A stretch of 64,000 nt of DNA from Maricaulis salignorans (GTDB taxonomy: Bacteria > Pseudomonadota > Alphaproteobacteria > Caulobacterales > Aquidulcibacteraceae). The notes below the pieces were generated by a model. That model was given only the letters and a program-made list of their open reading frames with translations, did no database searches and was not told where the DNA came from. This document shows, piece by piece, positions 1-9,672 of this stretch; within the stretch, counting starts at the first letter, position 1; each line of letters opens with the position of its first letter. A program made the translations under genes and the position numbers. The DNA is taken from positions 95,728 through 159,727 of the forward strand of contig CAMDDL010000004.1 in NCBI GenBank assembly GCA_945891505.1, written 5' to 3'.

Positions 1-2
1 CC

Positions 3-1121
3 GAGGGCACAAACATTCAGCGCTTCCTGCCGCGTACGATCGATGAAGATCAGTGGCAAAGCGCGGACCGTGCGCTCACGTGGCTCTGGACCAATTTTGG
101 CACCAAGAAAGTCCCAAAGCTTAAGCCTCGCAAAGAAGGTGCTAAGCCCAAGGTCAATATCATTGGCCCGGCTTACGGCATGTTCAATCTACCTTCCGAC
201 TTGGCCGAAATTCGGCGCTTGATCGAGGGCATTGGTGCAGAGGTCGGCATGGTGTTCCCGCTGGGCTCGCACCTCGCAGATGTGAAGCGACTGGCAGAAG
301 CCGAAGTTAATGTGTGTATGTATCGTGAGTTCGGACGCAATCTCTGCGAAACGCTCGAACGGCCGTACTTACAGGCCCCGATTGGCCTTGAATCGACGAC
401 GCTATTCTTACGTAAACTGGGCGAAATGACGGGTCTGGATCCAGAACCGTTCATCGCCAAGGAAAAGCACACCACAATCAAGCCGATTTGGGATTTGTGG
501 CGCTCGGTCACACAGGACTTCTTTGGCACGGCTAGCTTCGCCATTGTCGCCAACGAGACTTATGCGCGCGGGGTTCGCAACTTCCTCGAGACCGATATGG
601 GTCTTCCATGCACCTTCTCCTTCGGCAGACGCGCAGGCGTTAAGCCAGACAATCAAGCCGTTCTGGAAGCTTTAAAGACCAGTCCGCCTTTGATCCTGTT
701 CGGCAGCGTGAATGAGCGGATGTATATGGCCGAGCTTGGCTCAAGGGCTTGCTTCATTCCGGCGAGCTTCCCGGGTGCTATCATTCGCCGCCATACCGGA
801 ACCCCCTTCATGGGCTATTCCGGGGCGACTTATCTTATCCAAGAAGTGTGCAATGCGCTGTTCGACGCTTTGTTTCATATTCTGCCGCTCGCCGGGCAAA
901 TGGACAAAGTTGAGGCCACGCCAGCGCGGCGCCATGTCGAACTATCATGGGATGACGATGCCAAGGCCGCGCTTGATGCCATTGTCGACAGACAACCGGT
1001 TTTGGTCCGTATCTCAGCGGCCAAGCGCCTACGGGACAGCGCAGAACGGGCCGCCCGCCTTGCTGGCGAAACAAATGTTGCTCTGGACCGCGTGACGCGC
1101 ACCCAGCAAGAGATGGCGTGA
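3..1121 (+). CDS. bchZ: Chlorophyllide a reductase subunit Z (3' part; gene starts before the window)
   Basis: The reading frame is open from base 3 and ends at TGA 1119-1121, so only the C-terminal ~370 residues are present. BchZ is the catalytic NifK-like subunit of chlorophyllide a oxidoreductase (BchXYZ), which reduces the C7-C8 double bond of ring B in bacteriochlorophyll a synthesis. Supporting sequence includes [50 protein letters not shown] and, near the end, [20 protein letters not shown], all typical of BchZ. It directly precedes pufB, the usual bchXYZ-puf order; bchC, bchX and bchY would lie just outside the window. The puf promoter may lie inside this gene or in the 188-bp gap after it. 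Confidence 0.96.
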   Translation, partial: EGTNIQRFLPRTIDEDQWQSADRALTWLWTNFGTKKVPKLKPRKEGAKPKVNIIGPAYGMFNLPSDLAEIRRLIEGIGAEVGMVFPLGSHLADVKRLAEAEVNVCMYREFGRNLCETLERPYLQAPIGLESTTLFLRKLGEMTGLDPEPFIAKEKHTTIKPIWDLWRSVTQDFFGTASFAIVANETYARGVRNFLETDMGLPCTFSFGRRAGVKPDNQAVLEALKTSPPLILFGSVNERMYMAELGSRACFIPASFPGAIIRRHTGTPFMGYSGATYLIQEVCNALFDALFHILPLAGQMDKVEATPARRHVELSWDDDAKAALDAIVDRQPVLVRISAAKRLRDSAERAARLAGETNVALDRVTRTQQEMA

Positions 1122-1309
1122 GGTCGGATCATGTTTGCATTCCTCTCCCTCACCCACACAGATTCTTCCCGGGCATCAGTCCCCGGAACGACCCCTTTGG
1201 CCCGCCTCGCGCGCGCCTCCAATGCCGCCGCGACGGGCTTCGCCGCGAACGGTCCAGCTGTGGGGATTACCGCAGCAATAGCCGTCCCAATCAAAATGGA
1301 GGGTAATTA

Positions 1310-1537
1310 ATGGCTAGAGACCCAAGTACAGACACATTGACCGGTCTGACAGCACAAGAAGCGAAGGAATTCCATCGCTTGTTTATGCTGGGCTTCATCG
1401 GTTTCACTGTGATCGCAATCGTCGCTCACTTCCTAGTTTGGTCGTGGCGTCCATGGTTCCCCGGGGTAGGCGGATACGCTGAACTTCAAGGTGCCGTGGA
1501 CCATGCAGCCCAACTGGCACAGACCTTTTTCGGTTAA
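1310..1537 (+). CDS. pufB: Light-harvesting LH1 complex beta subunit
   Basis: A 75-residue single-span polypeptide of the core antenna ring around the reaction centre. The conserved [17 protein letters not shown] segment is followed by a transmembrane helix, and His40 in [14 protein letters not shown] is the expected bacteriochlorophyll ligand. An RBS (GGAGGG, 1298-1303) sits 6 nt before the ATG. The Rhodobacter protein is about 49 residues; here about 25 extra residues follow the RPWF motif. Related tails occur in some other aerobic phototrophs. It is co-transcribed with pufA 12 nt downstream. Confidence 0.97.
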   Translation: MARDPSTDTLTGLTAQEAKEFHRLFMLGFIGFTVIAIVAHFLVWSWRPWFPGVGGYAELQGAVDHAAQLAQTFFG

Positions 1538-1549
1538 GGGAGATAACTC

Positions 1550-1735
1550 ATGTATCGGATTTGGCTTCTGTTTGATCCCCGTCGCGTTCTGGTGGCCCTC
1601 ACGGTCTTCCTGTTCACGCTGGCGATCTTCATCCACTTCATCTTGCTTAGCACTGACCGGTTCAACTGGATCGAAGGCCCAAAGGCCCCAGCTCCAGCCG
1701 CAGCATTGCAGCATGATGGCTCGGCAAACGCCTGA
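1550..1735 (+). CDS. pufA: Light-harvesting LH1 complex alpha subunit
   Basis: A 61-residue LH1 alpha polypeptide that pairs with PufB to bind bacteriochlorophyll and carotenoid in the inner membrane. The typical N-terminus [17 protein letters not shown] leads into the transmembrane helix, with His29 ([12 protein letters not shown]) as the bacteriochlorophyll ligand, then a short Ala/Pro-rich C-terminus. AAGGGAG (1537-1543) is a good RBS before the ATG. A hairpin at 1751-1776 separates it from pufL and probably sets the LH1 to reaction-centre mRNA ratio. Confidence 0.97.
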   Translation: MYRIWLLFDPRRVLVALTVFLFTLAIFIHFILLSTDRFNWIEGPKAPAPAAALQHDGSANA

Positions 1736-1750
1736 GCATAACCAACAGCG

Positions 1751-1776
1751 CGTGTCTGAAAATCCTTTCGGACACG
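1751..1776 (+). promoter_or_regulatory. pufA-pufL intercistronic RNA hairpin
   Basis: An 11-bp stem (CGTGTCTGAAA at 1751-1761 against TTTCGGACACG at 1766-1776, one G-U pair) closes a 4-nt ATCC loop. There is no T-run, so it is probably not a terminator. In Rhodobacter a hairpin at this position protects the pufBA part of the mRNA from 3'-5' decay, giving more antenna than reaction-centre protein. Position and stability suggest the same role here. Confidence 0.75.
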
Positions 1777-1888
1777 TCCGTGGTGGCAGACGTGCAAGGC
1801 TCCCTGCTTTGTTCGTCTGCCCCGCATTTCATTCATCTCACGAATTCTTTGAAGCAGGCGCTTCTCAGAGCCAAGGAGGACGCGGATC

Positions 1889-2713
1889 ATGGCCTTGCTG
1901 AGTTTTGAACGCAAATACCGTGTTCGGGGTGGGACGCTGATTGGCGGCGACCTCTTCGACTTTTGGGTGGGGCCCTTTTACGTGGGCTTCTTTGGAGTAA
2001 CTGCAATCTTTTTCGCTGTGCTTGGCACGGCACTGATTGCTTATGGCGCGTCTTTGGGCCCGACATGGAACCCGTGGCTGATTGATATTCAGCCGCCTGC
2101 AGAATCGTATGGCCTTAGTTTGGCACCCTTGAAAGAGGGTGGCATCTGGCAAGTGGTCACCATGTGCGCCATCGGCGCTTTCTCATCTTGGGCCCTGCGC
2201 GAAGTGGAGATTTCCCGCAAGCTGGGTATGGGTCTACATGTGCCGTTTGCCTTTAGTGTCGCTATCTTTGCCTATGTGACTTTGGTCGTCATTCGCCCCG
2301 TTCTGATGGGCGCATGGCATCACGGCTTCCCCTATGGGATTTTCACGCATTTGGACTGGGTTTCCAACACCGGCTACAAATACATCAACTTCCATTACAA
2401 TCCGGCGCATATGGTGGCGGTCACCTTCTTCTTTGTGAACACGTTCGCATTGGCGTTGCATGGCTCTCTCATTCTGTCCGCGACCAACCCCGGCAGGGGC
2501 GAGGTGGTTAAAACCCCGGAACATGAAGACACATTCTTCCGCGATATTCTTGGCTACTCCATTGGTACTCTTGGGATCCACCGTCTAGGCCTATTCTTGG
2601 CACTTTCGGCTGGCTTCTGGAGTGCAGTGTGTATCGTCATCAGCGGCCCAATCTGGTCACTTGGTTGGCCCGAGTGGTGGGATATGTGGCTTAAACTCCC
2701 AATTTGGGGCTAA
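1889..2713 (+). CDS. pufL: Photosynthetic reaction centre L subunit
   Basis: 274 residues, five transmembrane helices, normal length. With PufM it forms the heterodimer holding the special pair, accessory bacteriochlorophylls, bacteriopheophytins, quinones and non-haem iron. Ligand residues are in place, one position later than in Rhodobacter: His154 (FTHLDWVSN), His169 and His174 (NFHYNPAHM), His191 (ALALHG) and His231 (GTLGIHR). The start ATG follows AAGGAGG (1873-1879). It is followed 18 nt later by pufM. Confidence 0.98.
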   Translation: MALLSFERKYRVRGGTLIGGDLFDFWVGPFYVGFFGVTAIFFAVLGTALIAYGASLGPTWNPWLIDIQPPAESYGLSLAPLKEGGIWQVVTMCAIGAFSSWALREVEISRKLGMGLHVPFAFSVAIFAYVTLVVIRPVLMGAWHHGFPYGIFTHLDWVSNTGYKYINFHYNPAHMVAVTFFFVNTFALALHGSLILSATNPGRGEVVKTPEHEDTFFRDILGYSIGTLGIHRLGLFLALSAGFWSAVCIVISGPIWSLGWPEWWDMWLKLPIWG

Positions 2714-2731
2714 TAGGCAGGAGCACGCAAA

Positions 2732-3664
2732 ATGGCTGGCTATCAAAATATCTTTACTCAAGTCCAAGTTCGCGGCCCCGTTGAATTAGGGGTGCCGCTC
2801 CCGAAAGGCAGCTTGGAACGAGATGGGGAAGGCTTTATTGGCATCTCCCGTCTGTTGGGAAAAATCGGTAATGCTCAAATTGGCCCAATCTATTTGGGCT
2901 GGACCGGCATCGCCTCCCTCTTCTTCGGCTTACTCGCCTTTGAAATCATTGGGCTCAATATGGCAGCCTCGGTGAACTGGGACCCGATTGAATTCATCCG
3001 GCGTCTGCCTTGGTTGACGTTGGATCCCCCGCCACCCGAACAGGGCTTCAACCTTTTCCCCCCACTAGACCAAGGCGGTTGGTGGGTCATGGCCGGGTTC
3101 TTTCTGACCACGTCCTTAATCCTTTGGTGGGTCCGCACTTATAACCGGGCCAAGGCTTTGGGTTTGGGTACGCATGTTGCCTGGGCTTTTGCTTCTGCGA
3201 TTTGGTTGTTCCTCGTGCTTGGCTTTATTCGTCCTGCTTTGATGGGCAGCTGGAGTGAAGCAGTTCCATATGGGATTTTCTCCCACTTGGATTGGACCGG
3301 GGCTTTTTCCATCACCTATGGCAATCTGTTCTATAATCCGTTCCACTGCCTCTCGATCGTCTTCCTCTATGGGTCGGCTCTTTTGTTCGCGATGCATGGT
3401 GCGACCATTCTTGCAGTTAGCCGCTATGGCGGTGAGCGTGAAATTGAGCAGATTACCGATCGCGGTACGGCTTCTGAACGGGCTGCATTGTTCTGGCGCT
3501 GGACCATGGGCTTCAATGCCTCAATGGAATCCATCCATCGCTGGGCTTGGTGGTTCGCCGTTCTGACCACTCTTACCGGCGGCATTGGCATCTTGTTGAC
3601 CGGGACCGTTGTCACCGACTGGTATGGCTGGGCTGAAGTCCACAATTACGCCCCACCTCGCTAA
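2732..3664 (+). CDS. pufM: Photosynthetic reaction centre M subunit
   Basis: 310 residues, the M half of the reaction-centre core. Expected ligands are present: His185 (SHLDWTGAF), His205 ([10 protein letters not shown]), His222 (FAMHGATI), Glu237 in GGEREIEQ and His269 ([10 protein letters not shown]); the iron is bound by His222, Glu237 and His269 with two L-subunit histidines. The RBS is AGGAG (2718-2722). No pufC (tetrahaem cytochrome) or pufX follows; the next gene is dxs after a strong hairpin. Electrons to the special pair must therefore come from another cytochrome, possibly the tethered one at 49399-50007. Confidence 0.98.
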   Translation: MAGYQNIFTQVQVRGPVELGVPLPKGSLERDGEGFIGISRLLGKIGNAQIGPIYLGWTGIASLFFGLLAFEIIGLNMAASVNWDPIEFIRRLPWLTLDPPPPEQGFNLFPPLDQGGWWVMAGFFLTTSLILWWVRTYNRAKALGLGTHVAWAFASAIWLFLVLGFIRPALMGSWSEAVPYGIFSHLDWTGAFSITYGNLFYNPFHCLSIVFLYGSALLFAMHGATILAVSRYGGEREIEQITDRGTASERAALFWRWTMGFNASMESIHRWAWWFAVLTTLTGGIGILLTGTVVTDWYGWAEVHNYAPPR

Positions 3665-3677
3665 CTGAACACTTTTG

Positions 3678-3709
3678 ATTGGGGTCAATGCTGGTGCATT
3701 GGCCCCAAT
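3678..3709 (+). terminator. Strong hairpin after pufM (RNA 3'-end stabiliser or attenuator)
   Basis: A 14-bp stem with one G-U pair: ATTGGGGTCAATGC (3678-3691), loop TGGT, GCATTGGCCCCAAT (3696-3709). No T-run follows, so it may act as a decay barrier for the puf mRNA 3' end or a leaky terminator before dxs, rather than as a strong intrinsic terminator. Confidence 0.6.
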
Positions 3710-3811
3710 TGCCCCCTACCTCTAGGCTGAGCCCAGATGTTGGCCCCAAAACAAGCGGGTTGCCCTCGCCCCACCCAAAAACGCAACACACGCCTTAGAA
3801 GGAAGCAGGCC

Positions 3812-5737
3812 ATGCGCGAAACACCGCTCTTGGATACGATCCACACCCCGGCAGACATGCGGTTTCTTGAGCGAGAGCAGCTCACGCAATTGGCTGGCGA
3901 AGTTCGCGACACCATGATTGATGCTGTGTCCGTCACCGGTGGTCACCTTGGCGCTGGCTTGGGCGTGGTTGAGCTGACCGTTGCTTTACACCATGTGTTT
4001 GATACCCCGGACGATATTGTGATCTGGGATGTGGGCCATCAGGCCTATCCGCATAAAATCCTCACAGGCCGTCGCGACCGCATTCGTACCTTGCGGCAAG
4101 CCAATGGCTTATCTGGTTTTACCAAGCGCTCTGAAAGTGTGTATGACCCGTTTGGCGCAGCCCATGCCGCGACATCGATCTCTGCAGCGCTTGGATTCTG
4201 TGTCGCGCGCGATTTGAAGGGCGACGCCAACCATGTCATCGCCGTGATCGGCGATGGCTCCATGACGGCTGGTATGGCTTATGAGGCGATGAATATCGCC
4301 GCGTCTTCGACCAAGCGGTTGATCGTCATCTTGAACGACAATGACATGTCGATTGCGCCGCCCGTTGGGGCAATGAGCAATTATTTTGCGCGCCTACTAT
4401 CTGGACGGTCGTTCTTATCGCTGCGCAAAGCAGCAAAAAAAATGATTGAAGTCTGGCCCTTGCCGCTCGCAGATGCAGCTCGCAAAGCAGATGAATATGC
4501 TCGTGGGATGGTCCAAGGTGGCACTTTCTTTGAGGAGCTCGGCTTCCACTATATTGGGGTGGTTGATGGTCACGACCTCGACACGTTAGTGCCGATCCTG
4601 CGCAATGCGAGCGAGATCGACCATAAACCCGTGTTGGTTCACGTCCGCACCCAAAAGGGCAAGGGCTATGCCCCGGCTGAAAGTGCGGCTGATAAGTACC
4701 ACGGCGTTTCGAAATTCAACGTCATCACCGGCGAACAACAAAAGGCCCCAGCGGGTCCACCAACCTATACCAAGGTGTTTGGCGATTCCTTGGTGCATGA
4801 AGCGCGCAAAGATTCTCGCGTCGTGGCCATCACGGCTGCCATGCCCACGGGCACGGGCCTAGACGTGTTTGAAGCCGCATTCCCAGATCGCATGTTCGAC
4901 GTTGGGATTGCCGAACAGCACGCCGTTACCTTTGCGGCAGGGCTTGCGGCCGATGGTATGAAGCCTTTTGCCGCAATCTATTCTACATTCCTGCAACGCG
5001 GTTATGATCAAGTCGTTCATGATGTGGCGATTCAGAAACTTCCCGTGCGCTTTGCTATCGACCGCGCCGGCCTTGTCGGGGCAGATGGGGCAACCCACGC
5101 TGGTTCGTTTGACATTGGCTTTCTCGGTGCGCTTCCAGGCTTTGTTCTGATGGGAGCCGCGGATGAAGTTGAGCTGGCGCGCATGGTTGCAACTTGCGCT
5201 GCCTATGACGAAGGGCCCAGTGGGGTACGCTATCCCCGGGGTGAGGCATTGGGCCTGGCTATGCCGGCAGACCCTGCGCCTTTGGAAATCGGCAAAGGTC
5301 GCATCTTGCGCGAGGGCACGAAGATCGCGCTTCTATCCTTCGGGGCCAGGCTTGGTGACACGTTGCGGGCGGCAGATCGCCTCAACGCGATGGGCCTGTC
5401 GACCACCGTCGCAGATGCACGTTTTGCTAAGCCGATTGATGAAGACTTGGTTCGTCGTCTCGCGCGCGACCATGAGGTTCTGTTGACGATCGAAGAAGGT
5501 GCTGTGGGTGGCTTCGGCGCGTTCGTGCTTCACTTCTTGGCCAAAGAAGGGGCTTTGGACAAAGGCTTGCGCATTCGCACGTTGACGCTGCCTGACCGGT
5601 TCCAAGATCAGGCCAGCCCGAATGCCATGATTGCAGAAGCTGGGCTTGATAGTTTGGGCATTCTGACCGCAGCCCTTTCGGCGCTCGGCTTGGATGAGGC
5701 GGCTCTTCACACGGCGTCAGACTTGGTGCGTGCTTAG
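3812..5737 (+). CDS. dxs: 1-deoxy-D-xylulose-5-phosphate synthase
   Basis: A 641-residue thiamine-diphosphate enzyme joining pyruvate and glyceraldehyde-3-phosphate, the first step of the MEP isoprenoid pathway. Seen in order: N-terminal transketolase-like domain with [17 protein letters not shown] and [17 protein letters not shown], the ThDP/Mg site at [19 protein letters not shown], the pyrimidine-binding domain with [17 protein letters not shown], and the C-terminal transketolase domain with [21 protein letters not shown] 3812 is chosen because AAGGAAG (3799-3805) precedes it. A dxs gene at the end of a puf operon is also known in Rhodobacter; it would supply geranylgeranyl units for bacteriochlorophyll and carotenoids. 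Confidence 0.97.
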   Translation: MRETPLLDTIHTPADMRFLEREQLTQLAGEVRDTMIDAVSVTGGHLGAGLGVVELTVALHHVFDTPDDIVIWDVGHQAYPHKILTGRRDRIRTLRQANGLSGFTKRSESVYDPFGAAHAATSISAALGFCVARDLKGDANHVIAVIGDGSMTAGMAYEAMNIAASSTKRLIVILNDNDMSIAPPVGAMSNYFARLLSGRSFLSLRKAAKKMIEVWPLPLADAARKADEYARGMVQGGTFFEELGFHYIGVVDGHDLDTLVPILRNASEIDHKPVLVHVRTQKGKGYAPAESAADKYHGVSKFNVITGEQQKAPAGPPTYTKVFGDSLVHEARKDSRVVAITAAMPTGTGLDVFEAAFPDRMFDVGIAEQHAVTFAAGLAADGMKPFAAIYSTFLQRGYDQVVHDVAIQKLPVRFAIDRAGLVGADGATHAGSFDIGFLGALPGFVLMGAADEVELARMVATCAAYDEGPSGVRYPRGEALGLAMPADPAPLEIGKGRILREGTKIALLSFGARLGDTLRAADRLNAMGLSTTVADARFAKPIDEDLVRRLARDHEVLLTIEEGAVGGFGAFVLHFLAKEGALDKGLRIRTLTLPDRFQDQASPNAMIAEAGLDSLGILTAALSALGLDEAALHTASDLVRA

Positions 5738-5802
5738 ACCTTGAGTGACTTGCTCAGCTTTTTATACAAGCAGCGGCTTAAACTTGGGGACTGTCGGTGC
5801 CG

Positions 5803-6141
5803 GACCTCTCCCTATCCTAGAAGCGAGAGGACAACGCCAAAACACGGCTATTTCCCGACGCGTTTACGACCAAGGGATTTGATGTTTGGTGGGGTACCAC
5901 GCTGTGCGCTGGCGAGGGTCATAACGAAGTAACCGAGAAGGCTTTGCGAACATTCTTGTCGGATGAGCATCAGCATCTGGAAACATTATTTGGTTTAAGA
6001 ATCCAAGCCGAGCCAAAGCTGTCGCACCTTGATTGGTGGCGTTGCCGCTGGCACCAGCCTCGTCCGAACTGGACTAATCGGGTGGTTAAACTGCCAGGGC
6101 CAACAGAGCAGGACGCTGGGTCGTTCGGGTGCGCTCGATAG
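5803..6141 (+). pseudogene. Decayed TIR-domain-like fragment
   Basis: In the frame ending at TAG 6139-6141 the translation reads DLSLS, a stop at 5818-5820, then KREDNAKTRLFPDAF and TTKGFDVWWGTTLCAGEGHN followed by EVTEKALR. This resembles the start of bacterial TIR domains (SYxREDxxxA..L...GfdVWWDxxLxAGE), with the Tyr codon of the SYKRED motif turned into TAG. The remaining ~60 residues (from TFLSDEHQH) are not recognisable as TIR. No start codon or RBS is evident. It probably marks a lost gene next to dxs; the TIR match is a by-eye judgement. Confidence 0.4.
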
Positions 6142-6429
6142 AGGTCATTGTGAGCGAGATAGAGAATTGTCAGATAGTCTTGGTTGAAAATTATATCGCG
6201 GAGTCGGTTTGGATATTCATTGGAAATGTCTTGTTGAAATGAATATTTTTCAACGTAGTATAAAATTGTGATTTCTCATTTTCATGTAGTTAGGAACTCA
6301 ATTAGATAAATTCTGAATAAATGATTTTACCTAATTTTTATTCCTATGTTGTATTGATAACCAATGCATAGAAAGGCAACTCGCTTAGTAGATGTCATCT
6401 TGTGCGCGCATGTCAGAAGGAAGAGACCG
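6142..6429. other. AT-rich intergenic region upstream of the Flp pilin gene
   Basis: About 290 bp, clearly more AT-rich than the surrounding genes, especially 6170-6360, with no convincing reading frame. It most likely holds the promoter and 5' leader of the pilin gene at 6430. No specific operator was identified. Confidence 0.5.
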
Positions 6430-6600
6430 TTGAAAAAGTTTTTGCAAAAGTTTCGTAAGGGCGAATCTGGGGCGACTGCCATTGAATATGGCTTGATCGC
6501 AGCTTTGATCGCTGTTGTGCTGATCTCCTCGTTGACCCGTCTTGGCAACAATATGAGCACTCGCTTCAACTCGGTCGGTAGCTCGGTCGGCAGCCGCTAA
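6430..6600 (+). CDS. Flp family type IVb pilin
   Basis: 56 residues from TTG 6430. The short Lys-rich leader KKFLQKFRKGESG is followed by the Flp pilin core ATAIEYGLIAALIAVVLISS, whose Glu-Tyr pair is the family hallmark; prepilin peptidase would cut before ATAIEY. An in-frame ATG at 6364 would give a longer, unlikely leader, whereas AAGGAAGAGA (6417-6426) supports TTG 6430. Flp pilins build the Tad pilus used for surface attachment. No tad/cpa assembly genes are adjacent, so the machinery must be elsewhere. An intrinsic terminator follows at 6639-6664. Confidence 0.88.
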   Translation: MKKFLQKFRKGESGATAIEYGLIAALIAVVLISSLTRLGNNMSTRFNSVGSSVGSR

Positions 6601-6638
6601 ATCGACCTTGAGCCTTCGGGCAGCCGACCCACCAATAA

Positions 6639-6664
6639 AAAACGGGGCCTTTGGGCCCCGTTTT
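6639..6664 (+). terminator. Rho-independent terminator after the Flp pilin gene
   Basis: An 11-bp stem (AAAACGGGGCC at 6639-6649 against GGCCCCGTTTT at 6654-6664), loop TTTG, then CGTTTG. The A-tract/T-tract symmetry allows it to terminate both the pilin mRNA and the receptor gene transcribed from the other strand. Confidence 0.85.
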
Positions 6665-6690
6665 CGTTTGTGAAATGATCCAATTTGGAT

Positions 6691-9672
6691 TTAGAATTCG
6701 TACTCCAAGTTCAGGGTGAAGGCCCGGCCACGAGGATCAGCCAAGCGCGGCTCCCACGAACTGCCGCTCCCTAGGTCAGAATCATATCCCAAAGTAAAGG
6801 GTGGATCTGTGTTGAGAAGGTTTTTGATCCCGCCGGTGATCACCATGTTCTTGATGCCGCGATAGGTCACCGTCGTATTGTAGGTGGTGTAGCTTTCAAC
6901 CCGCTGTTGATAATCGGATGGAATAACGACGCCAGAGGCAATGCCTAGATAACTCGCATTATCGAGGTAGCTGGGTCGATAGGCTTGCGACAGGGTCGCA
7001 CTCCAGTCGCCGCGGGTCAGTGTCAGATAAGCATTGTGCCGCCAAGACAGAGTTAGATCTTGAAAGCGCGTCCATTTATCCACTTCGTTTGGCCCATAGT
7101 CGGCCGAGGGCAGCAGTTTGGACTGGCGGTTCAAAATGTGCGTTCCGTCCAGGCCGGCACTCCACTTGGTGCCCATGAATTCACCATTGTTGCGAAGCCC
7201 GATTTCAAGGCCTTCCATCAAATTGCCGCCAGCATTGAGAATCCGGCGGTCAATCGCAACAATCCGACCCGAGACTGGATCGCGCTGGAACTTGTCCTCA
7301 AAGTCGACGTAATTTTGCATCAGCTGCGTGCGGCTAAGCGAGGCGATGGTGCCGGTCCGCTCGATGCGCCACCAGTCAACCGAGACGGTTGCATTCTGGG
7401 CTAGCTTCAACACAAATCCAAAGGTCGCGTTCTCGGCTTCTTCGGGTCCCAATTGCAAATTGCCGCCGGTAAGTTCCCGCACCGGGCCAAGATCAAGAAT
7501 GTTACCACACCCCGCGAGGGTTGAAACAACCAAGGTCGGGCAGGTCTTTGGATCAACCACAGCCGCCCCCAGCGCCAAATCAACTGCTGTCACGCCGTTA
7601 TAGATTTGGTTGAATGAAGGCACGCGGAAACCGGTGCTGTATGAGCCACGGAATAATAGCATGTCCATTGGCTGATATTTGAGGGAGTATTTTGGATTGG
7701 TGGTGCTGCCAAACCCGTCATACTCGTCGACACGACCGGCGATGGTGAATTCCAAATTGTCCAAAACCGGGAAAACCATTTCGGCAAAAAAGGCCTTCAC
7801 ATCACGGCTTACGCCGCTCAGTACGTTGGCTTGATCAAACGGGGCACCGAGAATGTTTGAGCGCTCTGCCGCGACGCGTTGGTCGCCATTAAACGCATAC
7901 TCCTCCGTGCGGAAATCAACGCCGATTGCCGCATAGGCCTTACCGCCCGGCAGATCAAAGAGCGGACCCGACATAGAGCCGTCAAACTGGGTGACAGTGA
8001 ACTTACCGCCAAATAAAGTCACGCCACGGGCAGAAGCGGTTTCAAGCGCGGCCAAAGCGGCTGCCGATTGCTCTTGGCCGGGCAATAAGAATGGATTGAT
8101 GACGCCGCTGTTAAACACCTGCACGATGCCATTGTTGCGCTGGACGCCATTCACGGAAAACGCGTTGCGATAATAATAGCCCGTGCCAAGTGTGGATTCG
8201 GCTTCGCTGGTCGCTTGGGAAGCACCAAAACGATAATTCCAATCGCCGAATGGCAATGGGCCGTCCGCACCAAAGAAGAAGCGGCTGGTTTTGGTGTTGG
8301 TGCTGATTTCGCGGCGTCCGCATTCGATGCAGCGCCAGCGCATGGCAATCGGCAGGTTCAGAGCGCGCCGCCCAGCCAACGCCGTGTCTGTTGGAAATGC
8401 GGCCACCAGCGCATTGGCAATTCGATCATAAACTGCTTCGTTGACGCCCGGGACCCGGAAGTAAGCAAAATTCAATGACGTTGAATCGGCTCCCGAAATG
8501 GCGGCAGCATTGGGGATCAACTGGATGTGGGAGAAGCGGTTATCAGCGGTCGCGTCCGAGGCGGTGAATTCACCAACAAATTCATGCTTGCCGAGCCGGA
8601 ATACACCACGTACGAGGGCGTTGGTGGTTTCTTGTTCCTGCTGGATACTTGCCTGATTGCCGGTATCCCAAGCACACGCCAAACTCGCCGTCGCCGATGT
8701 GCTGGTAGAAAACCATAATTGCTCGGCATAATCTTCCATGTCTTTGATGGCCGAACAGCCAAGCCCGCCCGGCAGAGCCAGCGGGTTAACGCCGCCAGTT
8801 AAGCGCAAGGTCGTCGAACCAGGCACAAAAGGTGCGTTGGTTGTTGTACCAAACAGGGTGCCTTTTGGTGTAAAGGGCGCGGTTGCCGTTGTGTTCAGCG
8901 GGAAGATGGTACCGAATGGCGTGCCGCGCGTATCATTTGAAAGGCCGCGATTGATTTGGAACCCATCGACAAAATCTCGTTGCGTTGCCAACAATTCTTC
9001 ATTCTTGCGGAAGCTTACGGTCGCCATGATGTTGAAATTTTGGCTTGCCAAATCACCATAGCCGCCCAGCAAGGAGGCTTGATAGATGTTGCCACCACCT
9101 TGTTCGGTCACATCAGTGAAGACGCGGGCGTTCATGCCTTGATAGTCTGTCCGGGTGATGAAATTGATCACGCCACCGATGGCATCGGTACCGTAAATTG
9201 CCGACGCCCCATCTTTCAAGACGTCGATGCGCTGCATCGCGGTAATCGGCAATTGGTTGATATCAACCGCGCCACCATTGATCCCGTGGGCTGCTACACG
9301 GCGGCCATTGAGCAAGATCAAGGTGCCGGCAGAGCCCTGGCCCCGCAAGTTGGCAAAGGAACCACCGCGCGCACCCCGGTTTTCTGTCACGTCGGCGTTT
9401 GAGGCAAGGTTGTCGATCCCTGCCACGTTTGCTGTCAAATAGGCAATCAATTGTTCAGGGCTGGAAATGCCTTCGCGCTTTAAGTCTTCGCGACTGACAA
9501 TTTGCAACGGCAGGGCGCTAGTCTCTACCTGGCGGCGGATGCTCGACCCGGTCACGATAATGGTTTCGACCGGTTTGGCCTCTGCTGCCGGCGTGGTTGC
9601 AGCGGTCTGTGCGAAGGCTGGACCTGCCAAGCAGGTCATCAAACCCACTTGTGCCCAATTGCGAAGTTTCAT
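6691..9672 (-). CDS. TonB-dependent outer-membrane receptor
   Basis: A 993-residue outer-membrane beta-barrel with an N-terminal plug, importing a scarce substrate with TonB energy. Seen: signal peptide ending AGPAFAQ (about residue 22), TonB box ETIIVTGSSI, plug motifs LILLNGRRVAAHGINGGAVD and RIDVLKDGASAIYGTDAIGG, and a C-terminal barrel ending in aromatic LNLEYEF. The start is supported by GGAGAG upstream of the ATG. This plug type, common in Caulobacterales and Sphingomonadales, often serves carbohydrates or peptides, but no substrate can be read from the sequence. No neighbouring transporter or hydrolase gene clarifies it. Confidence 0.93.
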   Translation of the reverse strand: MKLRNWAQVGLMTCLAGPAFAQTAATTPAAEAKPVETIIVTGSSIRRQVETSALPLQIVSREDLKREGISSPEQLIAYLTANVAGIDNLASNADVTENRGARGGSFANLRGQGSAGTLILLNGRRVAAHGINGGAVDINQLPITAMQRIDVLKDGASAIYGTDAIGGVINFITRTDYQGMNARVFTDVTEQGGGNIYQASLLGGYGDLASQNFNIMATVSFRKNEELLATQRDFVDGFQINRGLSNDTRGTPFGTIFPLNTTATAPFTPKGTLFGTTTNAPFVPGSTTLRLTGGVNPLALPGGLGCSAIKDMEDYAEQLWFSTSTSATASLACAWDTGNQASIQQEQETTNALVRGVFRLGKHEFVGEFTASDATADNRFSHIQLIPNAAAISGADSTSLNFAYFRVPGVNEAVYDRIANALVAAFPTDTALAGRRALNLPIAMRWRCIECGRREISTNTKTSRFFFGADGPLPFGDWNYRFGASQATSEAESTLGTGYYYRNAFSVNGVQRNNGIVQVFNSGVINPFLLPGQEQSAAALAALETASARGVTLFGGKFTVTQFDGSMSGPLFDLPGGKAYAAIGVDFRTEEYAFNGDQRVAAERSNILGAPFDQANVLSGVSRDVKAFFAEMVFPVLDNLEFTIAGRVDEYDGFGSTTNPKYSLKYQPMDMLLFRGSYSTGFRVPSFNQIYNGVTAVDLALGAAVVDPKTCPTLVVSTLAGCGNILDLGPVRELTGGNLQLGPEEAENATFGFVLKLAQNATVSVDWWRIERTGTIASLSRTQLMQNYVDFEDKFQRDPVSGRIVAIDRRILNAGGNLMEGLEIGLRNNGEFMGTKWSAGLDGTHILNRQSKLLPSADYGPNEVDKWTRFQDLTLSWRHNAYLTLTRGDWSATLSQAYRPSYLDNASYLGIASGVVIPSDYQQRVESYTTYNTTVTYRGIKNMVITGGIKNLLNTDPPFTLGYDSDLGSGSSWEPRLADPRGRAFTLNLEYEF

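Noticed and set aside
3737..3811. Upstream extension of dxs
   Set aside because: In-frame but outside the conserved Dxs start; the good RBS is at 3799-3805.
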